Positions 1 to 59,550 of a stretch of 64,000 nt of DNA are shown here, piece after piece (the first letter of the stretch is position 1; each line of letters opens with the position of its first letter). The stretch spans positions 1,638,637 to 1,702,636 of the forward strand of contig JALIGW010000058.1 in assembly GCA_023053685.1 (NCBI GenBank). Direction: 5' to 3'. Under the pieces are notes generated by a model that saw only the letters and a list, made by a program, of their open reading frames with translations, made no database searches and was not told where the DNA came from. Made by a program: the position numbers and the translations under genes. Source of the stretch: Diadophis punctatus similis (lineage: Eukaryota; Chordata; Lepidosauria; Squamata; Dipsadidae).

Positions 1-90
1 CACTATTTCCAGAGTCTCAACATCTTTTTTTAAAAATCGTGGCTGGATGCAGTATTCCAAGTGTGGACCTACAAGTATGGACTTGGCAGG
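1..90 (-). mobile_element. CR1 LINE fragment
   Basis: The bases match the antisense of the CR1 reverse-transcriptase segment seen in better copies at 28480-28540 and 60000-60070 (the stretch reading 'agagtctcaacatctttttt' and 'ctggatgcagtattcca'). It is cut by the window edge and lies in TGM2 intron 8. Confidence 0.7.
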
Positions 91-164
91 TAACAGTCTG
101 TCCATCCCAGATCCTCCCTTAGCTTTTAGGAGAGACCTGATAACACAACCTTTCCATCACTTAC

Positions 165-48783
<48,619 letters not shown>

Positions 48784-48793
<10 letters not shown>

Positions 48794-48880
48794 GGTGCCT
48801 GCAGAGAAGCTGCCTTCCGCTCTGCTCTCTCGCTCCCTGCCTTGCCAACTCACGAGCCACCACCAGACGCTGCGAGGTTA
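48784..48880 (-). CDS. TGM2: TGM2 exon 1: 5' UTR and first 10 coding bases
   Basis: The start codon is at 48791-48793 in a strong context (CACCATGGC on the minus strand). It reads ATG GCA GAA G and then the donor GTAAAA after base 48784, so only Met-Ala-Glu and one base of codon 4 are coded here. A ten-base coding first exon ending in a split codon 4 is the known TGM2 layout. The 5' UTR runs to about 48880, estimated from the TATA box; it contains 'gcgagagagcagagcgg' and no upstream ATG. Confidence 0.9.
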
Positions 48881-48903
48881 CCTCCGACCCAGGAGCCCTC
48901 TCC

Positions 48904-48910
48904 CTTTATA
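48904..48910 (-). promoter_or_regulatory. TGM2: TATA box of the TGM2 promoter
   Basis: TATAAAG on the minus strand lies 111-117 bases upstream of the start codon, placing the transcription start near 48875-48885. Mammalian TGM2 also has a TATA-containing promoter with a short 5' UTR. Confidence 0.8.
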
Positions 48911-48914
48911 GCCA

Positions 48915-49000
48915 TCCACTTCCCCTCCCCTTGGCTGGGTGGATAGATCACACAGTCATCCCGAAAAGGAGAGTGGGAGGGGGGAAATGGCAGGGGAGGG
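48915..49000 (-). promoter_or_regulatory. TGM2: GC/GA-rich proximal promoter
   Basis: On the minus strand CCAAGGGGAGGGGAAG lies just upstream of the TATA box, and plus-strand GGGAGGGGGG lies at 48974-48985. These are Sp1/KLF-type G-rich motifs. Factor binding is inferred. Confidence 0.5.
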
Positions 49001-49518
49001 AGGTTTCCAGGAAAAATTAAATGCACACTTAAAAAAAAATATTGCATTAAGTTAGACAGAAGAGTGGGCTGGTGTTGAAGGGGAAATTTGAGCGACGGGC
49101 TGGGGGTGGATTCTGCCCGGGGAAAGAGCCCCCCCAGCTGGCTTTTCCTGGTCAGGTCCAGGGTGCAGGGGAAGGCTGAGAATTGGAGCTGTCCGTCCCC
49201 CTCTGTGCCACCGCCTTGGCTGGCACGAAGCCCATCTGAGCCTCCCTGGGAACATGAAATGTTTTCAGCACTTTGGGAGTGTCCTGGTGTCCTTTGGGGT
49301 GCCCCTCTCCTTGTGCACAAGGGATGAAAAAAATGGGGGCTCAGCTTCCTGCCTCCTTTTGAGTCAGGAAACCCAGGGCTAAGAAGCCCCACGAGAGGCT
49401 TATCGGGGAGAGATAGCCAAGCCAGACCCAGACAGGAACAGGAAAAGCGTGGTCTTCAATGTGGGGTGGATGAGCCACACACAGGACATGCCAACCTGCT
49501 GGGTCCCTTCTCCTCCTC
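49001..49518. other. TGM2: Upstream flank of TGM2, apparently unique
   Basis: GC-rich non-repetitive sequence immediately upstream of the promoter. The long minus-strand frame at 48850-49392 spans the promoter and is not credible as coding. Confidence 0.45.
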
Positions 49519-49675
49519 AATCAGAATAGAGCTGGAAGGGACCTTGGAGGTCATCTAGTCCAACCCCCTGCCCAAGCAGGAGACCCTACACCATTCCTGA
49601 CAGATGGCAGTCCAGTCTCTTCTTGAAAGCCTCCAGTGATGAAGCTCCCACAACTTCCGAAGGCAACTTCTATTC

Positions 49676-49687
49676 CACGGGTTTATT

Positions 49688-49758
<71 letters not shown>

Positions 49759-50215
49759 TTTGTCAAACATGTATAGTAGTAATTTGTATAAACATAAGTA
49801 AAAAGTAACGATAAAAGAGGACAATAGGACAGTAGGACAGGGACGGTAGGCACGCTGGTGCGCTTATGCACGCCCCTTACAGACCTCTTAGAAACAGGGA
49901 GAGGTCGACAGTAGACAGTCTAAGGTTAAAGTTTTTGGGGTTTGGGGAAGAAACCACAAAGTCAGGTAGTGCATTCCAGGCATTGATCACTCTGTTGCTG
50001 AAGTCGTATTTTCTGCAGTCGAGTTTGGAGCGGTTTACATTTAGTTTGAATCTATTACGTGCTCGTGTATTGTTGCGGTTGAAGCTGAAGTAGTCATTAA
50101 CAGGAAGGACATTTTGGTATATGATTTTATGAACTACATTTAGATCAGTTCGGAGGCGACGTAGTTGTAAATTGTCTAATCCCAGTATTTCAAGTCTGGT
50201 GGAATAAGGTATTTT
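49676..50215 (-). mobile_element. L3/Rex1-like LINE 3' end with AAAT tail
   Basis: ATTT array at 49681-49762, then the same 3' region as 22290-22690 and further coding sequence up to 'ggtggaataaggtattttgt'. In the sense frame it has NVLPVNDYFSFNRNNTRARN. Confidence 0.85.
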
Positions 50216-50270
50216 GTTGTGAGCGGAGGGTTGATCGCTCTCACTGTCAGAGAGTTCCTCCTTAATTCCA

Positions 50271-50775
<505 letters not shown>

Positions 50776-50849
50776 TGCTTGATGAGTTTCCATCCGTTGT
50801 TTCTTGTCCTGCTTTCTGGTGCTTTGGAGAACACAGCATGAAGTCTTAT

Positions 50850-51045
50850 TCAAGAACATAGAATAATCGGGTTGGAAGGGACCTTGGAGGTCTTCTAGTC
50901 CAGCCCCCCTACTCAATCAGGAGACCCTATACCATTTCAGAGAAATGGCTGTCCAATCTCTTCTTTAAAAACCTCCAGTGATGGAGCACCCACAACTTCT
51001 GGTGGCAACCTCTGTTCCACTGGTTAATGGTTAATTTTCCTCCAA
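50850..51045 (-). mobile_element. CR1 3' end fragment
   Basis: 'gggttggaagggaccttgga' to 'ccactggttaatggttaatt'. Confidence 0.85.
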
Positions 51046-51364
51046 GACGGAGGGAGACCCTCGTGCCACCGAGACTCTCTTGCTCTTGTTCTCTCCTGGT
51101 TTCCTGGTGGAGGAGATGTTCTTCTGATCTTCTCAGCCAGAACCAAAAGTGGCAAGCAGAAATCTAGAATGGTGTTACCAAAGGAGGCTTCTCCAAGACT
51201 CCAAACCTGGGTCTCGGAAGTGATCAAGAGATTCTGCCTTTTGAATGGTGGACCAGGAGGAACCAACGTCCCTGGAGAACATTGCGACCAGACCATGGAC
51301 CAATATATCAGAGCCTACAAGATGGATCTCTGGACACAGGAGGTCAGAACAAGCATTGGCATTT
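51046..51364. other. Unassigned upstream sequence
   Basis: No recognised repeat or exon. Small frames on both strands have no known motif. Confidence 0.4.
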
Positions 51365-51455
51365 GCAGAATAACAGCATAAGAGAGTTGGAAGGGACCTC
51401 GGAGGTCTTCTAGTCCAACCCCCTGCTCAAGCAGGAGACCCTACACCATTTCAGG
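51365..51455 (-). mobile_element. CR1 3' UTR fragment
   Basis: 'agagttggaagggacctcgg' to 'agaccctacaccatttcagg'. Confidence 0.85.
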
Positions 51456-51636
51456 CCTGTCCTTTCCCCAAAGCCAAGCAGCATCTGCCTTGGTCCACAA
51501 CTCTTGTGCCAACTCGCCATGGGACAATTCAACAATTCAATTTAATTATGGAAAACAATTAATTAATTATTTTATTTTTTGTCATTCACACTTCATTTGG
51601 TCTCTCCTTAGGCATCCTTTCTTCGCTGGTTCCATT

Positions 51637-52471
51637 CAGGGGTGAAATCCAGCAGGTTCTGACAGGTTCTGGAGAACCGGTAGCGGAAATTTTGAATAGT
51701 TCGGAGAACCGGCAAGTACCACCTGTGGCTGGCCCCAGAGTGGGGAGGGAATGGGGATTTTGCAAAATCATTTCCCTGCCACGCCCACCAAGCCACGCCC
51801 ACCAAGCCACACCATGCCCACCAAGCCACGCCCACAGAACCTGTAGGGAAAAATTTTGAATTTCACCTGGGGGGGGCATTTATTTATTGGTGTACAATTT
51901 AATCGATACAATGAAAACATTAATAATTGAGTAATTTAAGATCAGCATTTAAAAATGTAAATTAACATTATGGGTAGTCCTTGAGATGCAACAGTTCATT
52001 TAGTGACCGTTCAAAGTCGCAGCGGCACCGGAAAAGGGACTTATGACCGTTTTTCACACTTACAACCGTTCTGTAGCATCCCTACGGTCACACGAACAAA
52101 ATTCAGATACTCAGCAGCTGACTCACACTTATGACGGTCGCAGTGTGCCGGGGTCACGCAATTTCCCCTTTTGCGAACCTCTGACAAGCAAAGTCCATGG
52201 AAGACGTGAGAGTCACTTCACAACCACGTTCTTAACTAAACAACTTCAGTGATCCACTTAACAACGGTGGCAAGATAGGTTGTAAAATGAGGCAAACTCA
52301 CTTAAATGTCTCACTTAATAAGATAACATTTGTTTATCTTGGGGGGGGGGGTACTAAGAGTGTTACTACCCACGAAGAGTCAGTCCCACAAAGTTTTGCC
52401 AACTCTGCAGCCTCCCCTCCCCGCCTTCCCTTCACAGAACCGGTAGGGAAAAATTTTGAATTTCACCCCTG
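51637..52471. mobile_element. Composite hAT-like element, target duplication GTTCCATT
   Basis: It starts CAGGGGTGAAATCCAGC and ends GAATTTCACCCCTG, with GTTCCATT at 51629-51636 and 52472-52479. The right-end sequence 'ggaaaaattttgaatttcac' occurs twice, at ~51846 and ~52446, and a 'gtcctcgactta' MITE (51972-52325) lies between the two. Confidence 0.9.
51972..52325. mobile_element. 'gtcctcgactta'-family MITE inside the hAT element
   Basis: 'gtagtccttgagatgcaaca' to 'cacttaaatgtctcacttaa' with the family's internal blocks. Confidence 0.8.
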
Positions 52472-53146
52472 GTTCCATTCCACCATTTCTTTGATATTGG
52501 TATTGATAACTTTTGTCTCGTGGCCAGTTGGCCACGGAGAGTTGGCGGTGGCCAGTTGGTTGTGGCAAGTTGTCCTAGATCTCTTTTGGGGTGCTGGCCA
52601 GAGGTGGGCTGCTGGGGGTTCGCAGGGGTTCGGGAGAACCTCTAGCTGAGATTCTGTGCAGTTCAGAGAGAGACCCCCCAAATCTAAGGTGACCAGACGT
52701 CCCGATTTTGGCGGGACACACCCGCTTTTTCACCATTTGTCCCGCGTCCCGCCCGCCTTCTAAAAAGTCCCGATTTTTTCAAAGTTTGCCCGACTAGGGC
52801 ATTCTTTCAAAAAATCGGCCTGAAAGGCAGCAGGCCTCTCAGCTCGGGCCGGCCGTGGGCGGCGTTGGCGGCGGGCGGGCGTCCCGCGTTGTTGACTCCT
52901 CCGGCGGCGGCTGGAAGCTGGGGGGAGGGGGAAGGGAGGCTGCTCCTCCTCTCCTTCCCCCGCCCCATCCCTAGCCCCGCCCTCGGAGGCGCCGCTGCTG
53001 TTGGGAGGGGTGAGGGATGAGGAGCCGTCGCCGCTTTGAGTTTACGAGCGGCGCAAACAGCCCTTCCTCGTCCCCCTCCCCTTTCTTCCCCCCGTTGCCT
53101 CGCTGCCGCCGTTGCCCTGGGGCCGGGCGGGCAACCGGGAGACCGC

Positions 53147-53421
53147 GGCGCTTGGATGCTTGGAGCAGGTAAGCTGCCGGCTGCCTCCTTTCCCCGTCTC
53201 CCGCCTCCCGTTCGTTGCTTGCCAGCCCGGCCGAAGGGAAGGCGGGAGGCGAGGAAAGGCCTCCCGAAAGGAGGGGAGGCTTCGGGAGCCCACCTCCCTT
53301 TCGGGAGGCCTTTCCTCGCCTCCCACCTTCCCTTCGGCCGGGCTGGCAAGCAACGAACGGGAGGCGGGAGACGGGGAAAGGAGGCAGCTTACCTGTCGCG
53401 AGCTGCAGGCATCCAAGCGCC
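53147..53421. repeat. 275-bp inverted repeat inside the nested element
   Basis: The left arm from GGCGCTTGGATGC through 'ctttccccgtctcccgcctc' is mirrored on the right ending 'gcatccaagcgcc'. The arms are ~130 bases with a short centre. Confidence 0.92.
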
Positions 53422-53465
53422 CTCCCGCTTCCCCCCTCCCCCCCCACCTCACCTGGATGCCGACA

Positions 53466-53527
53466 TTTGCTGTTTTGCCCTCTGCGCATGCGCAGCGTTC
53501 TGCGCATGCGCAGAGGGCAAAACAAAT
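53466..53527. repeat. Perfect hairpin with two NRF1-like sites
   Basis: GTTTTGCCCTCTGCGCATGC and its complement flank a 4-base loop. Each arm contains TGCGCATGCGCA, the NRF1 consensus. Confidence 0.9.
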
Positions 53528-54134
53528 GGCGGCGCCCAGGCGCCCCCCCCCGTCCCGCTTAAAAAAAAATATCTGGTCACTTTACCCAAATCCCACTCCT
53601 GGCTGGCCCCGCCCACTCCACCCCTCCCCTCCCAGGAGTCCCCAAGCGGCCCGTTTTGGATGCAGGTAAGTGCAGGGCGTGAGCGGAGGCTCAGGGAGGG
53701 CAAAAAATGGGCCTACCGGAAGTTCGGGAGGCCTCCGGAGGCTCGACAAAAGCCTCAGGAGCCCGGGGAGGGCAAAAGCGACCTCCCCCGCTGTGGTGCA
53801 GGAGGCCGATTAGGCCACGCCCCCATGGCCACGCCCACCCAGCAACCGGGCAGAGAACCCCTTGCTAAAATTTTTGAAGCCCACCCCTGGTGCTGGCACC
53901 ATGTTCCCCCGCTTTCTGTGTCCAATCACACTTGGCCAATAAAAAATTCTATTCTATTCTATTCTTTGTGGTCCTCCTTAAAACATGCCCAGCCTGGGTG
54001 AAGTGACCCAGATTTGCTTCCACGAAGGAATCGGGGCCATTTTGAGGGTCTTTTTCTGCTTCTGTGAATTGAGAATCCTCCCCTTTTCTCTTGCACAGAG
54101 CAATTTGGAAGGGGGCTCCAAACTGCTTCAGGCC

Positions 54135-54522
54135 AGGGCTTTTTTATTTATTTAAAGATTTTATTAATTTTCTATTGTTTACATTTTGTTAGTGCTTGAT
54201 AAACATCGTGTTGCCTGGGTGATTTAATTTGCTTAAAAAATGAGGATTACGTTCTTAATCTCCACCTCTTTTTTTCCAACCACTGGAAAAAATAAAAGTC
54301 CGTGTTTGATCCTATTCTGTGTCTTCTTTCTGTTTAACCTTCAGAGTTAAGTCTGTCTATTTCTGCACAATCTGGTATCTTCCCAATTATCTCTCCCTCT
54401 CGCAGCGTTTCTTCCTTTTTCCAATATTGTGCGAATGTAATCCTCGCGGCTGTTAAGACGTGCAATATTAAATATATATACTTTGCTTATCGGGTTTAAA
54501 AATAAAAAATAATAATAATAAT

Positions 54523-54568
<46 letters not shown>

Positions 54569-54716
54569 GAGTTGGAAGGGACCTTGGAGGTCTTCTAGTC
54601 CAACCCCCTGCTTAGGCAGGAAACCCTACATCACTTCAGACAAATGGTTATCCAACATTCTGATGTTATAGCCGCTCAGAGTCTCTGTGGAGTGGTCAGC
54701 ATACAAATGCAACTAA

Positions 54717-54747
<31 letters not shown>

Positions 54748-54796
54748 ATGAATGAATGAATGAATGAATGAATGAATGAATGAATGAATGAATGAA

Positions 54797-54828
<32 letters not shown>

Positions 54829-54960
54829 GAAAACAGTTCAGGTTTGAGATCTACCTGTTTTCCTGTCATCTTTTCTAACCACTTATGTATTTCTGACCAA
54901 AATTTGCTGGTTTGGTGAGATGAGGGTCTTCCGCCTTCCTCTTGCACAGACCAATTCGGA
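54135..54960 (-). mobile_element. L1-type LINE ORF2 C-terminus, split by CR1 and microsatellites
   Basis: The minus strand at 54835-54960 reads FWSEIHKWLEKMTGKQVDLK then PELF, the L1 C-terminal 'W.EI..W....' region. 54135-54505 carries the part following it (FAQYWKKEETLREGE-like). A CR1 tail and (AAC)n, (AATA)n, (AATG)n arrays lie between. Confidence 0.75.
54508..54830 (-). mobile_element. CR1 tail with AAC, AATA and AATG microsatellites
   Basis: (AAT)n/(AAC)n at 54508-54568, CR1 3' UTR at 54567-54662 ('agttggaagggaccttggag'), an L2-like tail scrap at 54668-54715, then AATA and AATG arrays to 54828. Confidence 0.85.
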
Positions 54961-55055
54961 GAGGGGCTCCTACTGCTTCAGGCCAGGGTTGGGGTCTCTG
55001 GGTTGGGGGGAATTCTCCTCCCCCAACATCGGATCAGCCTTAAAAAGCTTTAAAG

Positions 55056-55201
55056 CAAGGAGTCTCCAACCTTGGCAACTTTAAGACTTGTGGACTTCAA
55101 CTCCCAGAATTCCTCAGCCAGCTTTGTTAGCTTTGCTGGCTGTGGAATTCTGGGAGTTGAAGTCCACAAGTCTTAAAGTTGCCAAGGTTGGAGACTCCTT
55201 G
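55056..55201. mobile_element. Hairpin MITE with 8-bp target duplication CTTTAAAG
   Basis: A near-perfect 146-bp palindrome: CAAGGAGTCTCCAACCTTGG to its complement ending CCAAGGTTGGAGACTCCTTG. CTTTAAAG flanks it at 55048-55055 and 55202-55209. It is the type copy for the fragments at 18795, 25950, 32390, 33886 and 42885. Confidence 0.93.
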
Positions 55202-55209
55202 CTTTAAAG

Positions 55210-55939
55210 CAACATCTTCCATGTTGCAGGCAGTCTGCTCAAGCAGCAGCTCCTCTGCTGGGCCACTCCAGCATTTTGCTTGCTGCCCACAGGGAAACTG
55301 AGGCAGGACAAAGCAATGGATGAGAGGGGAAAATAAACAGGGCCAGGGAGGTAGGAGGGGGGCTTGAAAGCGTTCGGGGTCAGAGAGGGAAGGGCTTTCC
55401 AAACGGTCACCCAGTTCCTGCCAGTTTAGCACTTAACTAGTAAGAGGTTTATGACCTGTCTCGGAGGGGCGGGCTGTGTTGTTAATTCAAGAGGGGGACA
55501 AGCCCAGTTGGAGGAGAGGATCTGCCAGAGGGTGAGAGGACAGCAGCTGGCAAGGCCTGAATGGGGAAAACACCAGGAAAGTCCCGTAAACCTGGAAACA
55601 ATAGAAGTCGAACGTGCAGATCTTAGATTTCGGCATGGAGAGGATGACTCAGAAACCATGATGTGAACCAGGCAGAGGGACTCTCTGAGCTTCGCTTCGG
55701 GATCCAAAGTCCACAGCTGGGTTCTGCCTCGCTTGCTGCAGCCCCTAAGTTGACCCCAGAAGAAAAACACGAAACACCCTGAAGTCCTCGGCGGGACCTC
55801 TGGCTCCGTCCTGAAAGACCCGGGAACGTCCTGCAAACCTGGTCTCTCAAGGCGTGAAGGTTGGCTGGCTTGCTTTGCCCAGGAGGAATCGGGAAGCCAA
55901 CGTCCATGGAAGAGAAGTTTTTGGAGGTCAGGATTGAGA
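55210..55939. other. Upstream sequence, apparently unique
   Basis: No known repeat. Frames on both strands (55426-55836 and 55623-56000) lack recognisable domains; I could not support an upstream gene exon. Confidence 0.4.
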
Positions 55940-56384
55940 TGAGGGGGTCTCTGGTGCTCTCTGAGCAGGGTGGTTTCCTTGCAGACATTGCATGACCCAA
56001 CTAGGGGACATCATCAATGCTAGAAGGGGGTTGGGTATGTGGAGGGGAGGGGAGGGGAGGAGGAGGAGGAGGAGGAGGAGGGCTATGGAGTCTTTGGTGC
56101 TCTCTGAGCTTGGATCTTCTCTTGCAGATGTTTTATGAGCCAAGTTGGTTCTACACAACTAATTATTCATGATGTTATATTTAGCTCATAGAACATCTGG
56201 AAGAAAAAAATCACAGAGGCACCAAGGATCTCACAATTATCCTCCTCCTCCTCCTCCTCCTCCTCCTCCTCCTCCTCTCTGCAAACTCTCCTCCCTTTTA
56301 GCACTGATGATGTTCCCTAGTTGGGCCACAAAATGTATACAAGAAAGTAACCAAGCTCAGAGAGCCCAAGGACCCCACAATCTT
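55940..56384. mobile_element. Penelope-like terminal units, three, mixed orientation
   Basis: Units at 55945-56026 and 56091-56155 (minus) and 56297-56375 (plus, with 'ctagcactgatgatgttccc'), separated by GGA and CTC arrays (56041-56084, 56238-56278). Confidence 0.6.
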
Positions 56385-57350
<966 letters not shown>

Positions 57351-57409
57351 TCCTTCTTCCTCCTTCTCCTCAACTCCACCTCTTCTACTTCTCCATCCTG
57401 CCATTTCCC

Positions 57410-58010
57410 CTCCCTTCTAGCACTGATGACATTCCCTAGTTAGGCTTCGAAATGTCTGCAAGAAAGCAACTAAGCTCAGAGAGCCCCAATGACCCCACAG
57501 TCCTCCTCCTCCTCCTCCTCCTCCTCCTCTCCGCAAACCCCCCTCCCTTCTAGCACTGCTGATGTTAGGATGTGGTGACTAAGGCCTGGGTGACTGCGAG
57601 CAAGCATTGTTGGTCCAGGAAAAGACATAACTGAGGTAGCTTTCCTCCCAGGGAGCTCACCTGTATTTCCGCACCTGCCCTCCCACTGAGGGGAAACTGC
57701 CAGCCACAACTCCTCCCAGTGTCTAAATTTGCCACGTTTCTGAGGTTTGCAATGTGCCACTTTTCTGCAAGGCAAGATTTTGCATACCGTTTTCCTACTT
57801 CTTCTGATTTCATTGGCTGGCCATTTCCCCCCCAGGTGCAGAAATACAGGTGAGCTCCCTGGGAGGAAAGCTACTTCCGTTACGTCCTTTCCTGGACCAG
57901 CAACCCCTGCTCACAATCACCCAGGCCTTAGTCACCTCATCCTAACATCATCAGTGCTAGAAGGGAGGGGGGTTGGGGAGTGGAGGAGGAGGAGGAAGAG
58001 GAGGAGGAAG
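57410..58010. mobile_element. Penelope-like units arranged as a large inverted repeat
   Basis: A forward unit at 57417-57490 ('ctagcactgatgacattccc') precedes a ~410-bp inverted repeat (57550-57960) whose outer ends are both CTAGCACTG(A/C)TGATGTTAGG. CTC and GGA arrays extend the symmetry to about 57497-58008. Confidence 0.7.
57550..57960. repeat. 410-bp inverted repeat with ~150-bp arms
   Basis: Left arm blocks 'gactaaggcctgggtgact', 'gtagctttcctcccagggag' and 'ctcacctgtatttc' recur inverted on the right (57835-57960), e.g. 'ctccctgggaggaaagctac'. The centre is ~95 bp. Confidence 0.92.
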
Positions 58011-58109
58011 GCTTGCTAGTCAATGCAGATGGGCAGAACTAAATCTGCCATCCTCTGCTGGGTTGGCACCAGGGTAAACTCCATGCTTCTGAGCTGTTGA
58101 TCATGTGAC

Positions 58110-58210
58110 TATGAGGCTCCTGTGATGGTCCTCAGTGACTTATGACCAGTCATAGGTAATTTTTTTCTTGCCGTTGCTAAATGAATGATTGCAAGTCAAG
58201 GATTACTTTG
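58110..58210. mobile_element. 'gtcctcgactta'-family MITE scrap
   Basis: 'gtcctcagtgacttatgacc' and 'gcaagtcaaggattac'. Confidence 0.6.
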
Positions 58211-58261
58211 ACTGGCTCACCGGAAATGTGTGTGTCCTGATTGGTTTAGGTCTTGGGTGCT

Positions 58262-58890
58262 CAGCTCTTGAGGGGTTGCCACAAAGAGTGTCACGGTCAG
58301 TTGTGAGTCTATGCAGGGTGATGCACCCCTATCCTAATATTATGGTACATTCCAATACAAGCAGAACACGTGATATGATGTTCTTTGCACATGTGTGCAT
58401 TCCTAAACCACCATTTATTCTCCTTCTGCCTTAGCTCTTGACCTGAACGGTCATGCAAAGATGTAATTATTCAGGATTTATTGTTTTTATACTGAAATAA
58501 ATATTTTCTATTAGACATTTAATCTCGGTTTTATTTCTAACTGTCTGAATTCCAAGTAAAGATCCAAACGTCGCCTCTATGGGGATATTCTTCCCTTGAC
58601 AAAGAGGAGGGGTTCAAATTATTCTCCAAGGCAGGACAAGAAGCAATGGATGGAAACTCATCAAGGAGAGAAGCAACCTGGAACTAAGAAGAAACTTCCT
58701 GACAGTGAGGACAATTAACCAGTGGAACAGCTTGCCACCAGAAGTTGTGGGTGCTCCATCACTGGAGGTTTTTATGAAGAGATTAGACAGCCATTTATCC
58801 AGAATGGCATAGGGTCTCCTGCTTGAGCAGGGGGTTGAACTAGAAGACCTCCAAGATCCCTCCCAATTCTGTTATTCTATGTTCTTGAGT
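58262..58890 (+). mobile_element. CR1 LINE 3' end split by solo LTR C
   Basis: 'cttgaggggttgccacaaag' (to 58288) continues at 58602 'aagaggaggggttcaaatta' and runs to 'ttctgttattctatgttc'. Confidence 0.92.
58289..58601 (+). mobile_element. Solo LTR, copy C, 5-bp target duplication AAGAG
   Basis: It starts TGTCACGGTCAGTTG and ends TTCCCTTGACA, 313 bp, with AAGAG at 58284-58288 and 58602-58606. The polyadenylation-type signal AATAAA lies near 58495. It is the sense-orientation member of the family with copies A and B. Confidence 0.94.
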
Positions 58891-58954
58891 AGCTTAGTCT
58901 GAGCAACCATCTATGAACTTCAGACTCACAACTATCTAGAGCAGGAAGTCTGTA

Positions 58955-59305
58955 GAGATTCTTCGTCATCCAGGTCATGGTTGTGCCAAAGGTGCTTTTT
59001 CCGGTGGCAACTTTTAGCCATACAATTTGGGATGAACACCCTTTGAACGGTGTGGGAGTAGGAACGGATTTCCAGAGGAAAAATTGCAGACTACAGGAAC
59101 CATGAGAACACAGATAAACCTCCAAGTGGCCTCAACGACTCTGTAAAAAGGACGCAAATGTCCAGCTGTCTGCAAGGAGTATAAATCATTCCGTTTCCCA
59201 CCATCCAGTCAGAGCTGAAGAAGCTTCTTGGATGAGAAGCGAAACGTCTTCAAAGAAGAAACAAGGAAGTCCACAGATGCCTCCTGAACAAGCACCTTTG
59301 GGATA
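58955..59305. mobile_element. Penelope-like terminal motif, second type, two fragments
   Basis: 'gattcttcgtcatccaggtc' with 'ccaaaggtgctttttccgg' (58955-59010) and, inverted, 'cagagctgaagaagcttctt' with 'gatgagaagcgaaacgtctt' (59205-59305). Confidence 0.6.
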
Positions 59306-59324
59306 TCTAGAGCAGGATTTGTCA

Positions 59325-59385
59325 ACCTTGGCAACTGTCCCACCTGTGGATTTCAACTCCCAGAATTCCCCAGCCAGCAAAGCCA
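59325..59385. mobile_element. Half copy of the hairpin MITE
   Basis: 'gtcaaccttggcaactgtcc' and 'caactcccagaattccccag'. Confidence 0.7.
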
Positions 59386-59550
59386 GGAAGAGCAACACTG
59401 TCCTGGAGATTCCTAGGGGATCAGGAACCTGCTCTTTGGCAATCTATTGATCTAATGAGGCATGGTTTGATCTTGGCACCCCATCAGTGGATCCCTGCCC
59501 TGGATGAGACCTAGTCTTGAGAATCTCTTCCATTCCCCAATGGTGGGATT

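Larger units (their letters stand above)
52685..53584. mobile_element. Nested hAT-type element (TAAGGTGACCAGACG ends), target duplication CCCAAATC
   Basis: The ends TAAGGTGACCAGA and TCTGGTCACTTTA are inverted with one mismatch. CCCAAATC lies at 52677-52684 and 53585-53592. The GC-rich, CpG-rich interior has a 275-bp inverted repeat (53147-53421) and a perfect hairpin (53466-53527). It has no transposase. Confidence 0.9.
52599..53889. mobile_element. Outer hAT-like element with another hAT inside, target duplication GTGCTGGC
   Basis: It starts CAGAGGTGGGCTGCTGG and ends GAAGCCCACCCCTG. GTGCTGGC is at 52591-52598 and 53890-53897. The nested element at 52685-53584 accounts for 900 of its 1,291 bp. 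Confidence 0.93.

Noticed and set aside
48850..49392. 180-residue minus-strand frame just upstream of TGM2
   Set aside because: It overlaps the TATA box and promoter and has no recognised domain.
53036..54001. 321-residue plus-strand frame in a GC-rich, island-like region
   Set aside because: It crosses a hAT element nested in another hAT and reads through a palindrome; the opposite strand has matching frames for that reason. No known domain.
55210..56000. A possible first exon or neighbouring gene upstream of TGM2
   Set aside because: Frames there have no known motif and no convincing splice pairs; the sequence only appears non-repetitive.
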